Shown here in pieces: positions 1 through 7,154 of a stretch of 40,929 nucleotides of DNA. The notes under the pieces are model-generated. The model searched no databases. It was not told where the DNA came from and was given only the letters and a program-made list of their open reading frames with translations. Each line of letters opens with the position of its first letter. Within the stretch, counting starts at the first letter, position 1. Location: positions 1 to 40,929 of the forward strand of contig JBGPKK010000025.1 of the NCBI GenBank assembly GCA_041485905.1, written 5' to 3'. Source of the stretch: JAHFUI01 sp041485905. GTDB lineage: Bacteria > Acidobacteriota > Vicinamibacteria > Vicinamibacterales > CAVVIG01. The position numbers and the translations under genes were made by a program.

Positions 1-432
1 CACGGTATAGCTGACCGAGATGCCGGCCGTCTGATTGCCGATGTCGTACACAATGACGCATAGTGCGCCGGCCGAGGCCATGCCTACCAGTTGTGGCGTT
101 GTGCCTGCCTGCGTGCCCCCCTGGACGAAGACGCCGGGAATCGGCGTGCACGTGGCGCCGGTGGTGGCGGTGGCCGCCGTCGGTGTGCCGACGCCAAGAC
201 CCATGAAAATCGTCGGCGGCGGTCCGGCGGCCGTCAGCGTGATGTCCACTTCGCCGGCCTGGGCCACGTTGAAGGAATTAAAGGCACTGCCGCCCGGGTC
301 CACGGTCCCCATGAACGTGTCCGTGGTGAGCGTGACCGTCGTCGTCGGCGACGTTGTTGACGAACCGTTGTCGCATGCCGCGGACATGACGGCGAACGCC
401 AACGCAAGAACCGTCACTGCTAGAATTCTCAT
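1..432 (-). CDS. Putative secreted lipoprotein, cut by the left window edge
   Basis: Reading leftward from the ATG at 432, 144 codons stay open to base 1, so the C-terminus lies outside the window. The N-terminus is a lipoprotein-like signal: MRILAVTVLALAFAVMSAAC, with Cys20 as the candidate lipidated residue, although the residue at -3 is Ser rather than the usual Leu. A Thr/Ser-rich linker follows (about residues 22-37). After it comes a beta-rich stretch (TDTFMGTVDPGGSAFNSF and similar) that looks like a bacterial pre-peptidase C-terminal (PPC)-type beta domain; that match is inference from pattern only. AAGG lies just upstream of the ATG. The 121 bases on its 5' side (433-553) hold no gene and probably carry its promoter, but I see no convincing -35/-10 pair. 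Confidence 0.7.
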   Translation of the reverse strand, partial: MRILAVTVLALAFAVMSAACDNGSSTTSPTTTVTLTTDTFMGTVDPGGSAFNSFNVAQAGEVDITLTAAGPPPTIFMGLGVGTPTAATATTGATCTPIPGVFVQGGTQAGTTPQLVGMASAGALCVIVYDIGNQTAGISVSYTV

Positions 433-553
433 CACAACCTTTCAGGGACGCGCCAGCTCAGGACCGAGTTCTGGCACTGTCCTTGCGACCGGCGGGCGTG
501 GCGACACCATGATAGCGGTGTCTGCCCCGGGAATGTCGCTTTTTTGGAGGACT

Positions 554-976
554 TCAGATGAAGAGCGCGTCCTCGTCTTCGGCGCGGCGCCTGGCGCGGG
601 CGTTTCGCCGCGCCTCGCCGACGACGGCCATCGCGGTGCGGAGCGCGTGCCAAAGCGCTTTGCCTTCGCGTGCCGGCCCGATGATGCTGCTCTGAACGGC
701 GCTCAGGGTTTCCTCGATTTTCGTCGTCACATCGGTGAACAGGCGATCGACGCGCTCGACCTGCGCCGTAGCCAGCGCTACGGCCCGGGCCGCGTCGCGC
801 CCGATCGCGTTCACATGGCCGAAGGCCGGCGTCAGCTCGCGCTCGACCTGATCGACCAGTCGATCGACGCGGCGCGCCAGCCGGCCGGCGGCGATCAGCA
901 CGCCCATCTGCACGATGGCCGTGGTCAGGGTCGCGACGGCGATGACGCCGAGGAAGACCTCAGACCAGATGCTCAC
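554..976 (-). CDS. Small membrane-anchored coiled-coil protein (DUF948-like)
   Basis: A 140-residue protein with one N-terminal membrane helix (about residues 6-29, VFLGVIAVATLTTAIVQMG) followed by a long amphipathic helix (about 30-100) rich in Arg, Asp and Val. It ends in a basic, Arg-rich tail (RRNARARRRAED). This arrangement resembles DUF948-type proteins, which often sit beside YtxH proteins. Its ATG overlaps the stop codon of the upstream YtxH gene by four bases (ATGA), so the two are almost certainly translated together. No enzymatic motif is visible. The function is unknown; a role at the envelope is suggested only by the membrane anchor and the mla genes upstream. Confidence 0.7.
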   Translation of the reverse strand: MSIWSEVFLGVIAVATLTTAIVQMGVLIAAGRLARRVDRLVDQVERELTPAFGHVNAIGRDAARAVALATAQVERVDRLFTDVTTKIEETLSAVQSSIIGPAREGKALWHALRTAMAVVGEARRNARARRRAEDEDALFI

Positions 977-1257
977 GCGTTCTCCCGCGTCGTCGTCGAC
1001 CGGGCCTGCTGATACGCGTCGCGTCCGCGCTCGATGGCGGTCGCCAGCGTCTCACGCCCCTCGTTGATGGCCTGACGTCCCTTCTCGGCCGCGGCGGTCG
1101 CCCGCTCGCGTCCCTCTCGGGCTTTTTCGCCGAGGAACTCGCGTGTTTCGCGCCCCGGCGCCGGCGCATACAACAGCGCCACCGCTGCGCCGCTCACCGC
1201 GCCCAGTAGAAACGCCAACAGGACGCTTCCCGCACCCGCGCCTTCGTCTCTGGACAT
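973..1257 (-). CDS. YtxH domain-containing protein
   Basis: A 94-residue protein with a Gly/Ala-rich membrane helix (about residues 10-30, LLAFLLGAVSGAAVALLYAP). The APAPGRETRE turn right after it is the typical YtxH signature, which is usually GxxxGAAxALLxAPxxGxxTR. The rest is a charged helix (about 38-90) with Glu/Arg/Gln repeats. YtxH proteins are found in many bacteria and some are stress-induced, but their biochemical role is not known. It overlaps the downstream gene by four bases. The 82-base gap to mlaD upstream contains a palindromic dispersed repeat (1279-1307) and a heptamer array (1312-1343), so co-transcription with mlaD is possible but not certain. Confidence 0.85.
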   Translation of the reverse strand: MSRDEGAGAGSVLLAFLLGAVSGAAVALLYAPAPGRETREFLGEKAREGRERATAAAEKGRQAINEGRETLATAIERGRDAYQQARSTTTRENA

Positions 1258-1278
1258 TGTTGTGCTCCCTTCACCGAA

Positions 1279-1307
1279 GTCCGGCTGAAGCCGGACACCA
1301 CGTACGA
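1279..1307. repeat. Dispersed palindromic repeat, family A, copy 1
   Basis: A perfect 7-bp stem (1279-1285 with 1290-1296, GTCCGGC/GCCGGAC) with a TGAA loop, followed by ACCACGTACGA. A second copy with 27 of 29 identical bases lies inside mutL at 13615-13643. Here it sits between mlaD and the YtxH gene. There is no T-run after the stem, so it is not a classical terminator. Confidence 0.85.
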
Positions 1308-1311
1308 CCTA

Positions 1312-1343
1312 CCAGCCCCTAGTCTCCAGCCTCCAGCCTCTAG
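1312..1343. repeat. Heptamer tandem repeat at the mlaD stop codon
   Basis: The plus strand reads CCAGCCC CTAGTCT CCAGCCT CCAGCCT CTAG, a clear 7-base period. The mlaD stop codon (1340-1342) lies in the last partial unit. A related unit appears in inverted orientation inside ybeY (23920-23940). Confidence 0.8.
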
Positions 1344-2380
1344 AAGATGCTGATCTTCACGTTCAGGTATTTCCTCGGATCCTTCCGGATGTCGGCGACC
1401 AGCCTCCGAAGATCCGTGACGACGCCATTCATGTTCTCATATAACTGTTTATCTTTCAGCAACTGCCCCACCGTGCCCTGCCCGTCGTTCAACCGGGAGA
1501 GCAGCTGATCGAACCGGTCGCTCAGCGAATTGATCCGGTTGAACAGCGTGGCGTCGGTCATCAGCTTTCCGGCAGTTCCCTCGCCGCGGTTCAATTTGCC
1601 GGTCAATTCCTTCAGATTCGCCGTCGTGTCGGTCAACGCCCGTGAAAAGGCCTCGTCTTTCATCAGCTTCCCGAGGCTCCCTTCCCCTGCGTTGAGGCGG
1701 GTGGTCACCGCCTCAAGATTCCGGAGCGACGCCTCGAGCGAGTTCGCGACCTTGGGATCGTTGATGAACCTCCCGATCGACCCCTTTCCCTGTTGAATCG
1801 TCCGAGTCACCTGGCCCGCAGTCGTCACGAAATTCGTCATCTCCGTAAACAACCGGTCGTCGGTCATCAGCTTGCCGACTGTCCCGCGTCCCTCGCGAAT
1901 GTCCTGCACCAGCTTGCTGATCTCCTGCACACCCTGATTGGCCTGCGTCGCGAGGTCCGAGAACTGCGCGGGCGCCGGTCCGGCCGGCACCGTGCCTCCG
2001 TCAGGAATCGGCGATCCCTTGCTCGACGGGATGATGTCGACCGTGGCTCCCCCGAGCAGCGAGACGGATCCGAGCGTGGCCGTCGAGGCCGTGGTAATTC
2101 GCTCGCGCATGTCGTCGCTCACTTCGAAGCGCACCTCCACCAGATCGTCAGACAGCGCGACACCCTTGACCGTTCCGACGTCGACGCCGGCGACGCGGAC
2201 TGTCGAGCCGGACTTGAGGCCCGCGACATTGGCAAAGTGCGTCTTCAGGTTGTACCTGTGCCAGGGAAATCCCCGGCTGCCGGTCAGGAGAACGACGGTC
2301 AGCACGGTGATACCGATCGCGATGATCGTCACCACTCCAATCTTGAGCTCCGACCAGGCGAGCGAGCGCGTGCGTGGCAT
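1340..2380 (-). CDS. mlaD: MlaD-family MCE lipid-transport protein with five C-terminal repeats
   Basis: The substrate-binding component of an Mla-type phospholipid ABC transporter, anchored in the inner membrane and working in the periplasm. One N-terminal membrane helix (about residues 14-33) is followed by an MCE domain (about 41-118, with the typical VAGLKSGSTVRVAGVDVG). The C-terminal part differs from E. coli MlaD: it carries five copies of a GxGTxGKLMxD motif starting near residues 164, 198, 232, 267 and 300. The 33-35 residue spacing predicts a regular helical or tube-like extension. The protein is 346 residues, versus about 180 for E. coli MlaD. mlaF and mlaE lie directly upstream. 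The array between the mlaF stop and the mlaD ATG is a heptamer repeat. Confidence 0.93.
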   Translation of the reverse strand: MPRTRSLAWSELKIGVVTIIAIGITVLTVVLLTGSRGFPWHRYNLKTHFANVAGLKSGSTVRVAGVDVGTVKGVALSDDLVEVRFEVSDDMRERITTASTATLGSVSLLGGATVDIIPSSKGSPIPDGGTVPAGPAPAQFSDLATQANQGVQEISKLVQDIREGRGTVGKLMTDDRLFTEMTNFVTTAGQVTRTIQQGKGSIGRFINDPKVANSLEASLRNLEAVTTRLNAGEGSLGKLMKDEAFSRALTDTTANLKELTGKLNRGEGTAGKLMTDATLFNRINSLSDRFDQLLSRLNDGQGTVGQLLKDKQLYENMNGVVTDLRRLVADIRKDPRKYLNVKISIF

Positions 2381-2384
2381 ATGT

Positions 2385-2413
2385 CAGTCCTCAGTCAATC
2401 AGTCGTCAGTCAT
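2385..2413. repeat. Heptamer tandem repeat between mlaF and mlaD
   Basis: Units CAGTCCT, CAGTCAAT (one base longer), CAGTCGT and CAGTCAT run head to tail and fill the 29-base gap between the genes. The mlaF stop codon (2410-2412) lies within the last unit, and the mlaD ATG begins five bases beyond the first. Confidence 0.8.
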
Positions 2414-3261
2414 GACAGAAATGTTTTCAGGTATTCGTCATCCGAGCTGCGCAGCGCGTCGGCGTCGCCCTCGAACACGATCAACCCGTCGCGCAACATC
2501 AGGAACTCGGCTTCCTTCTCTTTGTGCCGCTCGGCCGGCACGACCCGGATCGTGCCGTCCGTGTCTCTCACCGCCGTGTGCGTCGCGATGTAGAACGCGT
2601 CTCGTAGTTGGTGCGTGACGACGATCGAGCTCACCTTCTCGAGATCTCTCAACTTGATGATCTCGTCGTCGACCGTCGTCGCGGTGATGGGATCCAGGCC
2701 GGTGGTGGCCTCGTCGTACAGCAGGATCTTGGGCTTCGACGCCATCGCTCTCGCAATCGCGACCCGGCGCCGCTGCCCTCCCGACAGCGCGGACGGCATG
2801 CGATCGATGAACTCGCCAAGTCCGATGAACCCGAGCACTTCCCGCACGCGCTCCTCGATGGCATCGAGCGGCATGTTGGTCTCTTCGTACAACCGGTACC
2901 CGACGTTCTCGCGGACGGTCAGCGAGTCGAACAGGGCCCCCTCCTGAAAGACCATCCCGACGTTGGCACGGACCGCCATCATCTGCTGCTCCGTCAACTG
3001 ATCGACGCGTTCGCCGTTCACCCAGATCACCCCGCCATCGGCCTTCAACAGGCCCAGCAGAATCTTGAGCGCAATCGACTTGCCGGCACCGCTGGCGCCC
3101 AGGATGATCTTCGTGTGGCCGGAGATGAGCGTGAAGCTGACGTCCTTCAGGATCACTTTCTCATCGAACGCCAGCGATACGTGATCGAACATGATGACCG
3201 GCGCGCCCGGCTCGTTGAGCACCTGCTCCGCCGTTTGAGTTCCGGCTGATGACGTGTCCAC
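2410..3261 (-). CDS. mlaF: MlaF-type ABC transporter ATPase
   Basis: The ATP-binding subunit that powers the Mla phospholipid transporter on the cytoplasmic side. Visible motifs: Walker A GASGAGKS (55-62), Q-loop near VFQEGALFDSLTV (104-116), signature LSGGQ (159-163), Walker B ILLYDE (179-184), D-loop TGLDP and the switch His217 in VVTHQ. The VFQEGALFDSL Q-loop and the DEATTGLDP sequence are typical of MlaF rather than of general ABC ATPases. About 20 extra residues (roughly 229-251) lie between the H-loop and the C-terminal strand compared with E. coli MlaF. The start is GTG, three bases after the mlaE stop. The reading frame ends in a heptamer array shared with the gap to mlaD. Confidence 0.94.
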   Translation of the reverse strand: MDTSSAGTQTAEQVLNEPGAPVIMFDHVSLAFDEKVILKDVSFTLISGHTKIILGASGAGKSIALKILLGLLKADGGVIWVNGERVDQLTEQQMMAVRANVGMVFQEGALFDSLTVRENVGYRLYEETNMPLDAIEERVREVLGFIGLGEFIDRMPSALSGGQRRRVAIARAMASKPKILLYDEATTGLDPITATTVDDEIIKLRDLEKVSSIVVTHQLRDAFYIATHTAVRDTDGTIRVVPAERHKEKEAEFLMLRDGLIVFEGDADALRSSDDEYLKTFLS

Positions 3262-3264
3262 GGC

Positions 3265-4038
3265 TCAATACATCAACGAGATCAGCACGCGCGTGATGAA
3301 AAAATCGGCCGCAATGACGCCGACCGATCCGGCCACCACCGCAACCGTCGTCGCCCTGCCCACCCCTTGTGTGCCGCCGGTGGTTCGCAGGCCAACGTGG
3401 CAGGCGACGGTCACGATGACAAAGCCGAGCACGAATGGTTTGATGAGGCCCATCCAGAGGTCCTGCATGTAGAGCCCCTCCAGGATGGACGTCCAGTACA
3501 CGCTGCTCGCGACCTGTAATTGGAAGGTCGCGACAATCCATCCGCCCACGATGCCGACAAAGTCGGCCACGACGGTCAGGACCGGCGCCATCAAAATGCC
3601 GGCCAGCATCCGCGGGACGACCAGCTTGCGTACCGGGTCCGTGCCAAGGGCCCGCAGGGCGAAGATCTGGTCGGTGACGACCATCGATCCCAGCTCGGCC
3701 GCGATCCCCGAGCCGACCCGGCCCGTCAGCATCAGCCCCGTGAGCACGGGACCGAGCTCCTTGATCATCGACGCGCTGACCAGCCGCCCCACGACGGGCC
3801 GCGCCCCGAACTGATCCAGCGTCAACCCGCTCTGCAGCGCGAGCACGGCGCCGGTGAAGAATCCGGTGAGGAGCACGACCGTGAGCGACTGGATGCCGAT
3901 GGCGTCCAGCTGCTCGACAAAGTCGTATCGATAAAATGGCAGCGTGAAGCAGCCCCGCGCCGCCGCGGCCGACAGCAGCACGTACTCCTGGACCTCGAGC
4001 GCGGCTTTCTTCAGCCAGGAGTCGATGAACGACAGCAC
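3265..4038 (-). CDS. mlaE: MlaE-family permease
   Basis: The membrane permease of the Mla-type phospholipid transporter, 257 residues, which is the usual family length. An N-terminal amphipathic segment precedes several membrane helices (among them about residues 48-70, 135-165 and 190-215). The conserved MlaE core is present: GFFTGAVLALQSGLTLDQFGA, then SMIKELGPVLTGLMLTGRVGSG and AELGSMVVTDQIFALRALGTDP. The GTG start lies six bases after the uvrB stop, and GGAGG lies within the last codons of uvrB. Translation is therefore probably coupled to uvrB, a DNA-repair gene with no known functional link to lipid transport. mlaF follows after three bases. Confidence 0.94.
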   Translation of the reverse strand: MLSFIDSWLKKAALEVQEYVLLSAAAARGCFTLPFYRYDFVEQLDAIGIQSLTVVLLTGFFTGAVLALQSGLTLDQFGARPVVGRLVSASMIKELGPVLTGLMLTGRVGSGIAAELGSMVVTDQIFALRALGTDPVRKLVVPRMLAGILMAPVLTVVADFVGIVGGWIVATFQLQVASSVYWTSILEGLYMQDLWMGLIKPFVLGFVIVTVACHVGLRTTGGTQGVGRATTVAVVAGSVGVIAADFFITRVLISLMY

Positions 4039-4044
4039 GCGCGG

Positions 4045-6063
4045 TCAGGCCCTCCGCACCGGCCGAAGCAGTCCCAGTTCCTGGTCGCGCCAGCGTTTGA
4101 TCTCGTCTCTGAGAGACGCCGCTTTTTCGAAATCCAGGTTGGCGGCTGCAGACTTCATCTGCCCCTGCATCGAGTCGATGTACGCCTCGAGCTCGGCCTG
4201 CGTCTTGAAGCGCTCCGAATCGCGGTCGAATGCCGGCGTCGCGTAATCGCGCTCGTAGACGCTCGACATGACCTCGTCTATCGCCTTGATGATCGACTGC
4301 GGCGTGATGCCGTGCTCCTCGTTGTACGCCGACTGGATCGCGCGCCGCCGGCTGGTCTCGCTGATCGCGGTGCGCATCGAGTCGGTCATCCTGTCAGCGT
4401 ACATGATGACGCGCCCCTCGACGTTTCGCGCCGCACGGCCGGACGTCTGAATGAGCGATCCCGCGGATCGCAGGAACCCCTCTTTGTCCGCGTCGAGAAT
4501 CGCCACGAGCGACACCTCCGGGAGGTCGAGCCCTTCGCGAAGCAGGTTGATCCCCACCAGGACGTCGAACGTGCCGCGCCGCAGATCTCTCAGGATTTCG
4601 ACGCGTTCGAGCGTCTCGATATCGGAGTGCAGGTAGCGAACCCGAACGCCGAGCTCCTGGTAATACTGGGTGAGGTCCTCGGCCATCCGTTTGGTCAGCG
4701 TCGTCACCAGCACGCGCTCATGCCGCTCGACCCGCAGCCGGATCTCCTGCAGCAGGTCGTCGATCTGCCCCTTGACCGGCCGGACGTCGATGGGCGGATC
4801 GATCAGCCCGGTCGGCCGGATGATCTGTTCGACGACGACACCCTGCGATTTGGCGAGCTCATAGGGCCCCGGCGTCGCGGAGACGAAGACCACCTGCCCG
4901 ACCCGCTGTTCCCACTCCTGAAAGTTGAGCGGCCGGTTGTCGAGCGCCGACGGCAGACGGAATCCGTACGCCACCAGCACGTCTTTCCGCGAGCGATCGC
5001 CGTGATACATGCCCCGGATCTGGGGCACCGTCTGGTGGCTCTCGTCGACGATGATCAGCGCGTCCTTCGGGAGATAATCGAGCAGCGTCGGCGGCGGCTC
5101 CCCCGGCGCGCGTCCGTTGATGTGCCGCGCGTAATTCTCGATGCCGTGGCAGTAGCCGATCTCGCGGATCATCTCGAGATCGAACATCGTCCGCTGATGC
5201 AGCCGCTGCGCCTCGAGCAGCTTGCCTTCGGACTCGAGCTTCGACCGGTACCAGGCGAGCTCTTCCTTGATCGATTCGACCGCCTGCTTCGTGCGATCGC
5301 GCGGCGCGACGAAGTGGGACTTCGGGTAGACCGCGATTTTGTCGTGGCGGCGCAGCGTCTTACCGGTGAGCGGATCGAACGAGGCGAGCTCGTCGACCTC
5401 GTCGCCGAACAACTCGATGCGCAGCCCCTGCTCTTCGTAGGACGGGTAGACCTCCACGATGTCGCCGCGGACGCGGAAGGTGCCGCGTCCGAAGTCGTGG
5501 TCGTTTCGCTCGTACTGGATCTCCACGAGCTTGCGCAGCACCTGCTCGCGGCCGATGCGTTGACCGCGCTCCAGCGGCAGCAGCATGCCGTAATAGGCCT
5601 CGGGCGATCCGAGGCCGTAAATGCACGACACACTGGCGACGATGATGACGTCGCGGCGTTCGAAGAGCGACCGCGTGGCCGACAGCCGCATCCGATCGAT
5701 TTCTTCGTTAATCGTCGCTTCTTTCTCGATGTACGAATCGGTCGCCGGCACGTAGGCTTCGGGCTGGTAATAGTCGTAATAGCTGACGAAGTATTCGACA
5801 GCGTTCTCCGGAAAGAAGCGTTTGAACTCCTGATAGAGCTGGGCGGCGAGCGTTTTGTTGTGGGCCATGACCAGCGTCGGCCGGTTCACCCGTGCCAGCG
5901 TCTGAGCCATAGTGAAGGTTTTGCCCGAGCCGGTTACACCGAGCAGGACCTGGTGGGTATCGCCGCGGTCCAGGCCTTCAACGAGCTCGCCGATGGCGCG
6001 CTTCTGGTCGCCGGCCAATTGGAAATCCGAGACCAGATTGAAGCGGTCGTACACCGAAGGCAT
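4045..6063 (-). CDS. uvrB: UvrB, excinuclease ABC subunit B
   Basis: The damage-verifying helicase of nucleotide excision repair; it receives DNA from UvrA and recruits UvrC. Its 672 residues match the family length. Motifs: Walker A GVTGSGKT (42-49), the beta-hairpin YYDYYQPEAYVP (95-106) that inserts between DNA strands, the DESH box (340-343), helicase motifs V/VI near GINLLREGLDLPE and QTSGRAARN, and a C-terminal UVR coiled-coil domain (about 623-658, LDFEKAASLRDEIKRWR) that binds UvrC. All key elements look intact. It follows the VWFA-domain gene by 49 bases and is followed six bases later by mlaE, so it probably belongs to the same transcript. Confidence 0.98.
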   Translation of the reverse strand: MPSVYDRFNLVSDFQLAGDQKRAIGELVEGLDRGDTHQVLLGVTGSGKTFTMAQTLARVNRPTLVMAHNKTLAAQLYQEFKRFFPENAVEYFVSYYDYYQPEAYVPATDSYIEKEATINEEIDRMRLSATRSLFERRDVIIVASVSCIYGLGSPEAYYGMLLPLERGQRIGREQVLRKLVEIQYERNDHDFGRGTFRVRGDIVEVYPSYEEQGLRIELFGDEVDELASFDPLTGKTLRRHDKIAVYPKSHFVAPRDRTKQAVESIKEELAWYRSKLESEGKLLEAQRLHQRTMFDLEMIREIGYCHGIENYARHINGRAPGEPPPTLLDYLPKDALIIVDESHQTVPQIRGMYHGDRSRKDVLVAYGFRLPSALDNRPLNFQEWEQRVGQVVFVSATPGPYELAKSQGVVVEQIIRPTGLIDPPIDVRPVKGQIDDLLQEIRLRVERHERVLVTTLTKRMAEDLTQYYQELGVRVRYLHSDIETLERVEILRDLRRGTFDVLVGINLLREGLDLPEVSLVAILDADKEGFLRSAGSLIQTSGRAARNVEGRVIMYADRMTDSMRTAISETSRRRAIQSAYNEEHGITPQSIIKAIDEVMSSVYERDYATPAFDRDSERFKTQAELEAYIDSMQGQMKSAAANLDFEKAASLRDEIKRWRDQELGLLRPVRRA

Positions 6064-6112
6064 GTGAACCTACCATCGTACCAGAGGCCGCAGACGAGAG
6101 CCAGCGGTGGGG

Positions 6113-7090
6113 CTAGGGTTTTACGGGCTTGGGCTTGTACAGCGCGAAATAGCCTTTGCGGAAGCGGAGACGCAGATCTTTCCTGTCCTTCGCCGTCATC
6201 CTCATCTCGACTTTTCGCCAGGCGCCATCCGCCTTCTCGTTGGTCGACACATATCCAATCGTGTATTGCGCGCGGATCTCGGCCACGACCTTCTCGTACA
6301 TCTGCTCGAGCTCCTTCACCGAACCCGGGAAGAACGCCTGGCCGCCGGTCGTCTCCGCAATCGTCCGCAGCAGCGACCGCGCGCGCTCGCGCGCGGATGA
6401 GGACTGATGCTCGAGCTCGCCGATCACGTAGACGGTGACGTCCGACGCCTTCAGCAGCTCCATCAGCTCGCCGATCCGCAGCGCGCTGCGCGTATCGCCG
6501 CCGTCGGTGTAAAGCAGCATGATCTTGCGGCCGTCCTCGGCCGACGCGCCGTCGAGATAGACGCCGATGGCGTCGTACAACGCGGTCATCCCGGTCGTCT
6601 TCTGCTGTCGGATGCGCTCGATGAGCCGCGCAAAGTCGCTCTGGCCGTAGCGCGCCGCCCGCACTTCGGTATCGAAATCGACCACCGTGACGTCGGCGGC
6701 GTCCACGAGCGTGTTCAGAAATTTGATCGCCGCGGTCCGGGTAAACCTGATGTCGTCGCCCATGCTCTCGCTGACGTCGATCAGAAGTCCCAGATGCAGC
6801 TCGGAACCGGCCTGGCCGCGGCCGTCGCCGGCGGCAAAAAGCCGGACGGTCTGCTTCTGCCCGTCCTCGAACACCTCGAAATCGTCGGCCTGCAGCCCGG
6901 TGACCAGATGGCCTTTCTTGTCCATCACCGTCACGCCCATGTTGACGACATCGACGCCGGTACGGAAGACGGGCACCTGCTGCGCGAACGGGCGCGCGAG
7001 CGTTCCCCTGGGGACGACGAGGACAACGATGACGACGACCAGGACGGCCAGGGCCGGCGCAGAAACAAAGCCGCGAGAGCTGCAGGTCAC
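6113..7090 (-). CDS. VWFA-related domain protein (acidobacterial type), exported
   Basis: A 325-residue protein starting with GTG. The N-terminus is a membrane helix or signal peptide (about residues 11-33, with a run of Val/Ile/Leu). A short beta region (DVVNMGVTVMDKKGHLVTGLQADDFEVFEDGQ... type, about 44-80) comes next, then a von Willebrand factor A domain with the MIDAS motif DVSES (105-109) and later MIDAS-like residues in TTGMTALYDAI and LYTDGGDT. This order matches the VWFA-related family common in Acidobacteriota. The target is unknown; such proteins are thought to bind partners through the metal site. The C-terminus is basic. It is divergent from the DHH gene across a 64-base gap. Confidence 0.88.
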   Translation of the reverse strand: MTCSSRGFVSAPALAVLVVVIVVLVVPRGTLARPFAQQVPVFRTGVDVVNMGVTVMDKKGHLVTGLQADDFEVFEDGQKQTVRLFAAGDGRGQAGSELHLGLLIDVSESMGDDIRFTRTAAIKFLNTLVDAADVTVVDFDTEVRAARYGQSDFARLIERIRQQKTTGMTALYDAIGVYLDGASAEDGRKIMLLYTDGGDTRSALRIGELMELLKASDVTVYVIGELEHQSSSARERARSLLRTIAETTGGQAFFPGSVKELEQMYEKVVAEIRAQYTIGYVSTNEKADGAWRKVEMRMTAKDRKDLRLRFRKGYFALYKPKPVKP

Positions 7091-7131
7091 CGATCCGCAC
7101 TCTACACCGACCGCGGGAACTCGCTGAAGCG

Positions 7132-7137
7132 TATAAT
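7132..7137 (+). promoter_or_regulatory. Candidate -10 element (TATAAT) for the DHH gene
   Basis: A perfect TATAAT lies 17 bases upstream of the plus-strand ATG at 7155, in the divergent gap with the VWFA gene. No good -35 hexamer stands 16-18 bases before it, so it may be an extended or activator-dependent promoter. A start about seven bases downstream would leave a leader of only about ten bases. Confidence 0.4.
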
Positions 7138-7154
7138 CGCGGGTTGATAATCCG

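Noticed and set aside
35..1012. A 325-codon open frame on the plus strand at the left edge
   Set aside because: It runs antisense to the lipoprotein, the DUF948-like and the YtxH genes, all of which have proper signals or membrane helices and coupled starts.
3520..6438. A 972-codon open frame on the plus strand opposite mlaE and uvrB
   Set aside because: Same reason: a high-GC shadow of uvrB with no family sequence and no suitable start site.
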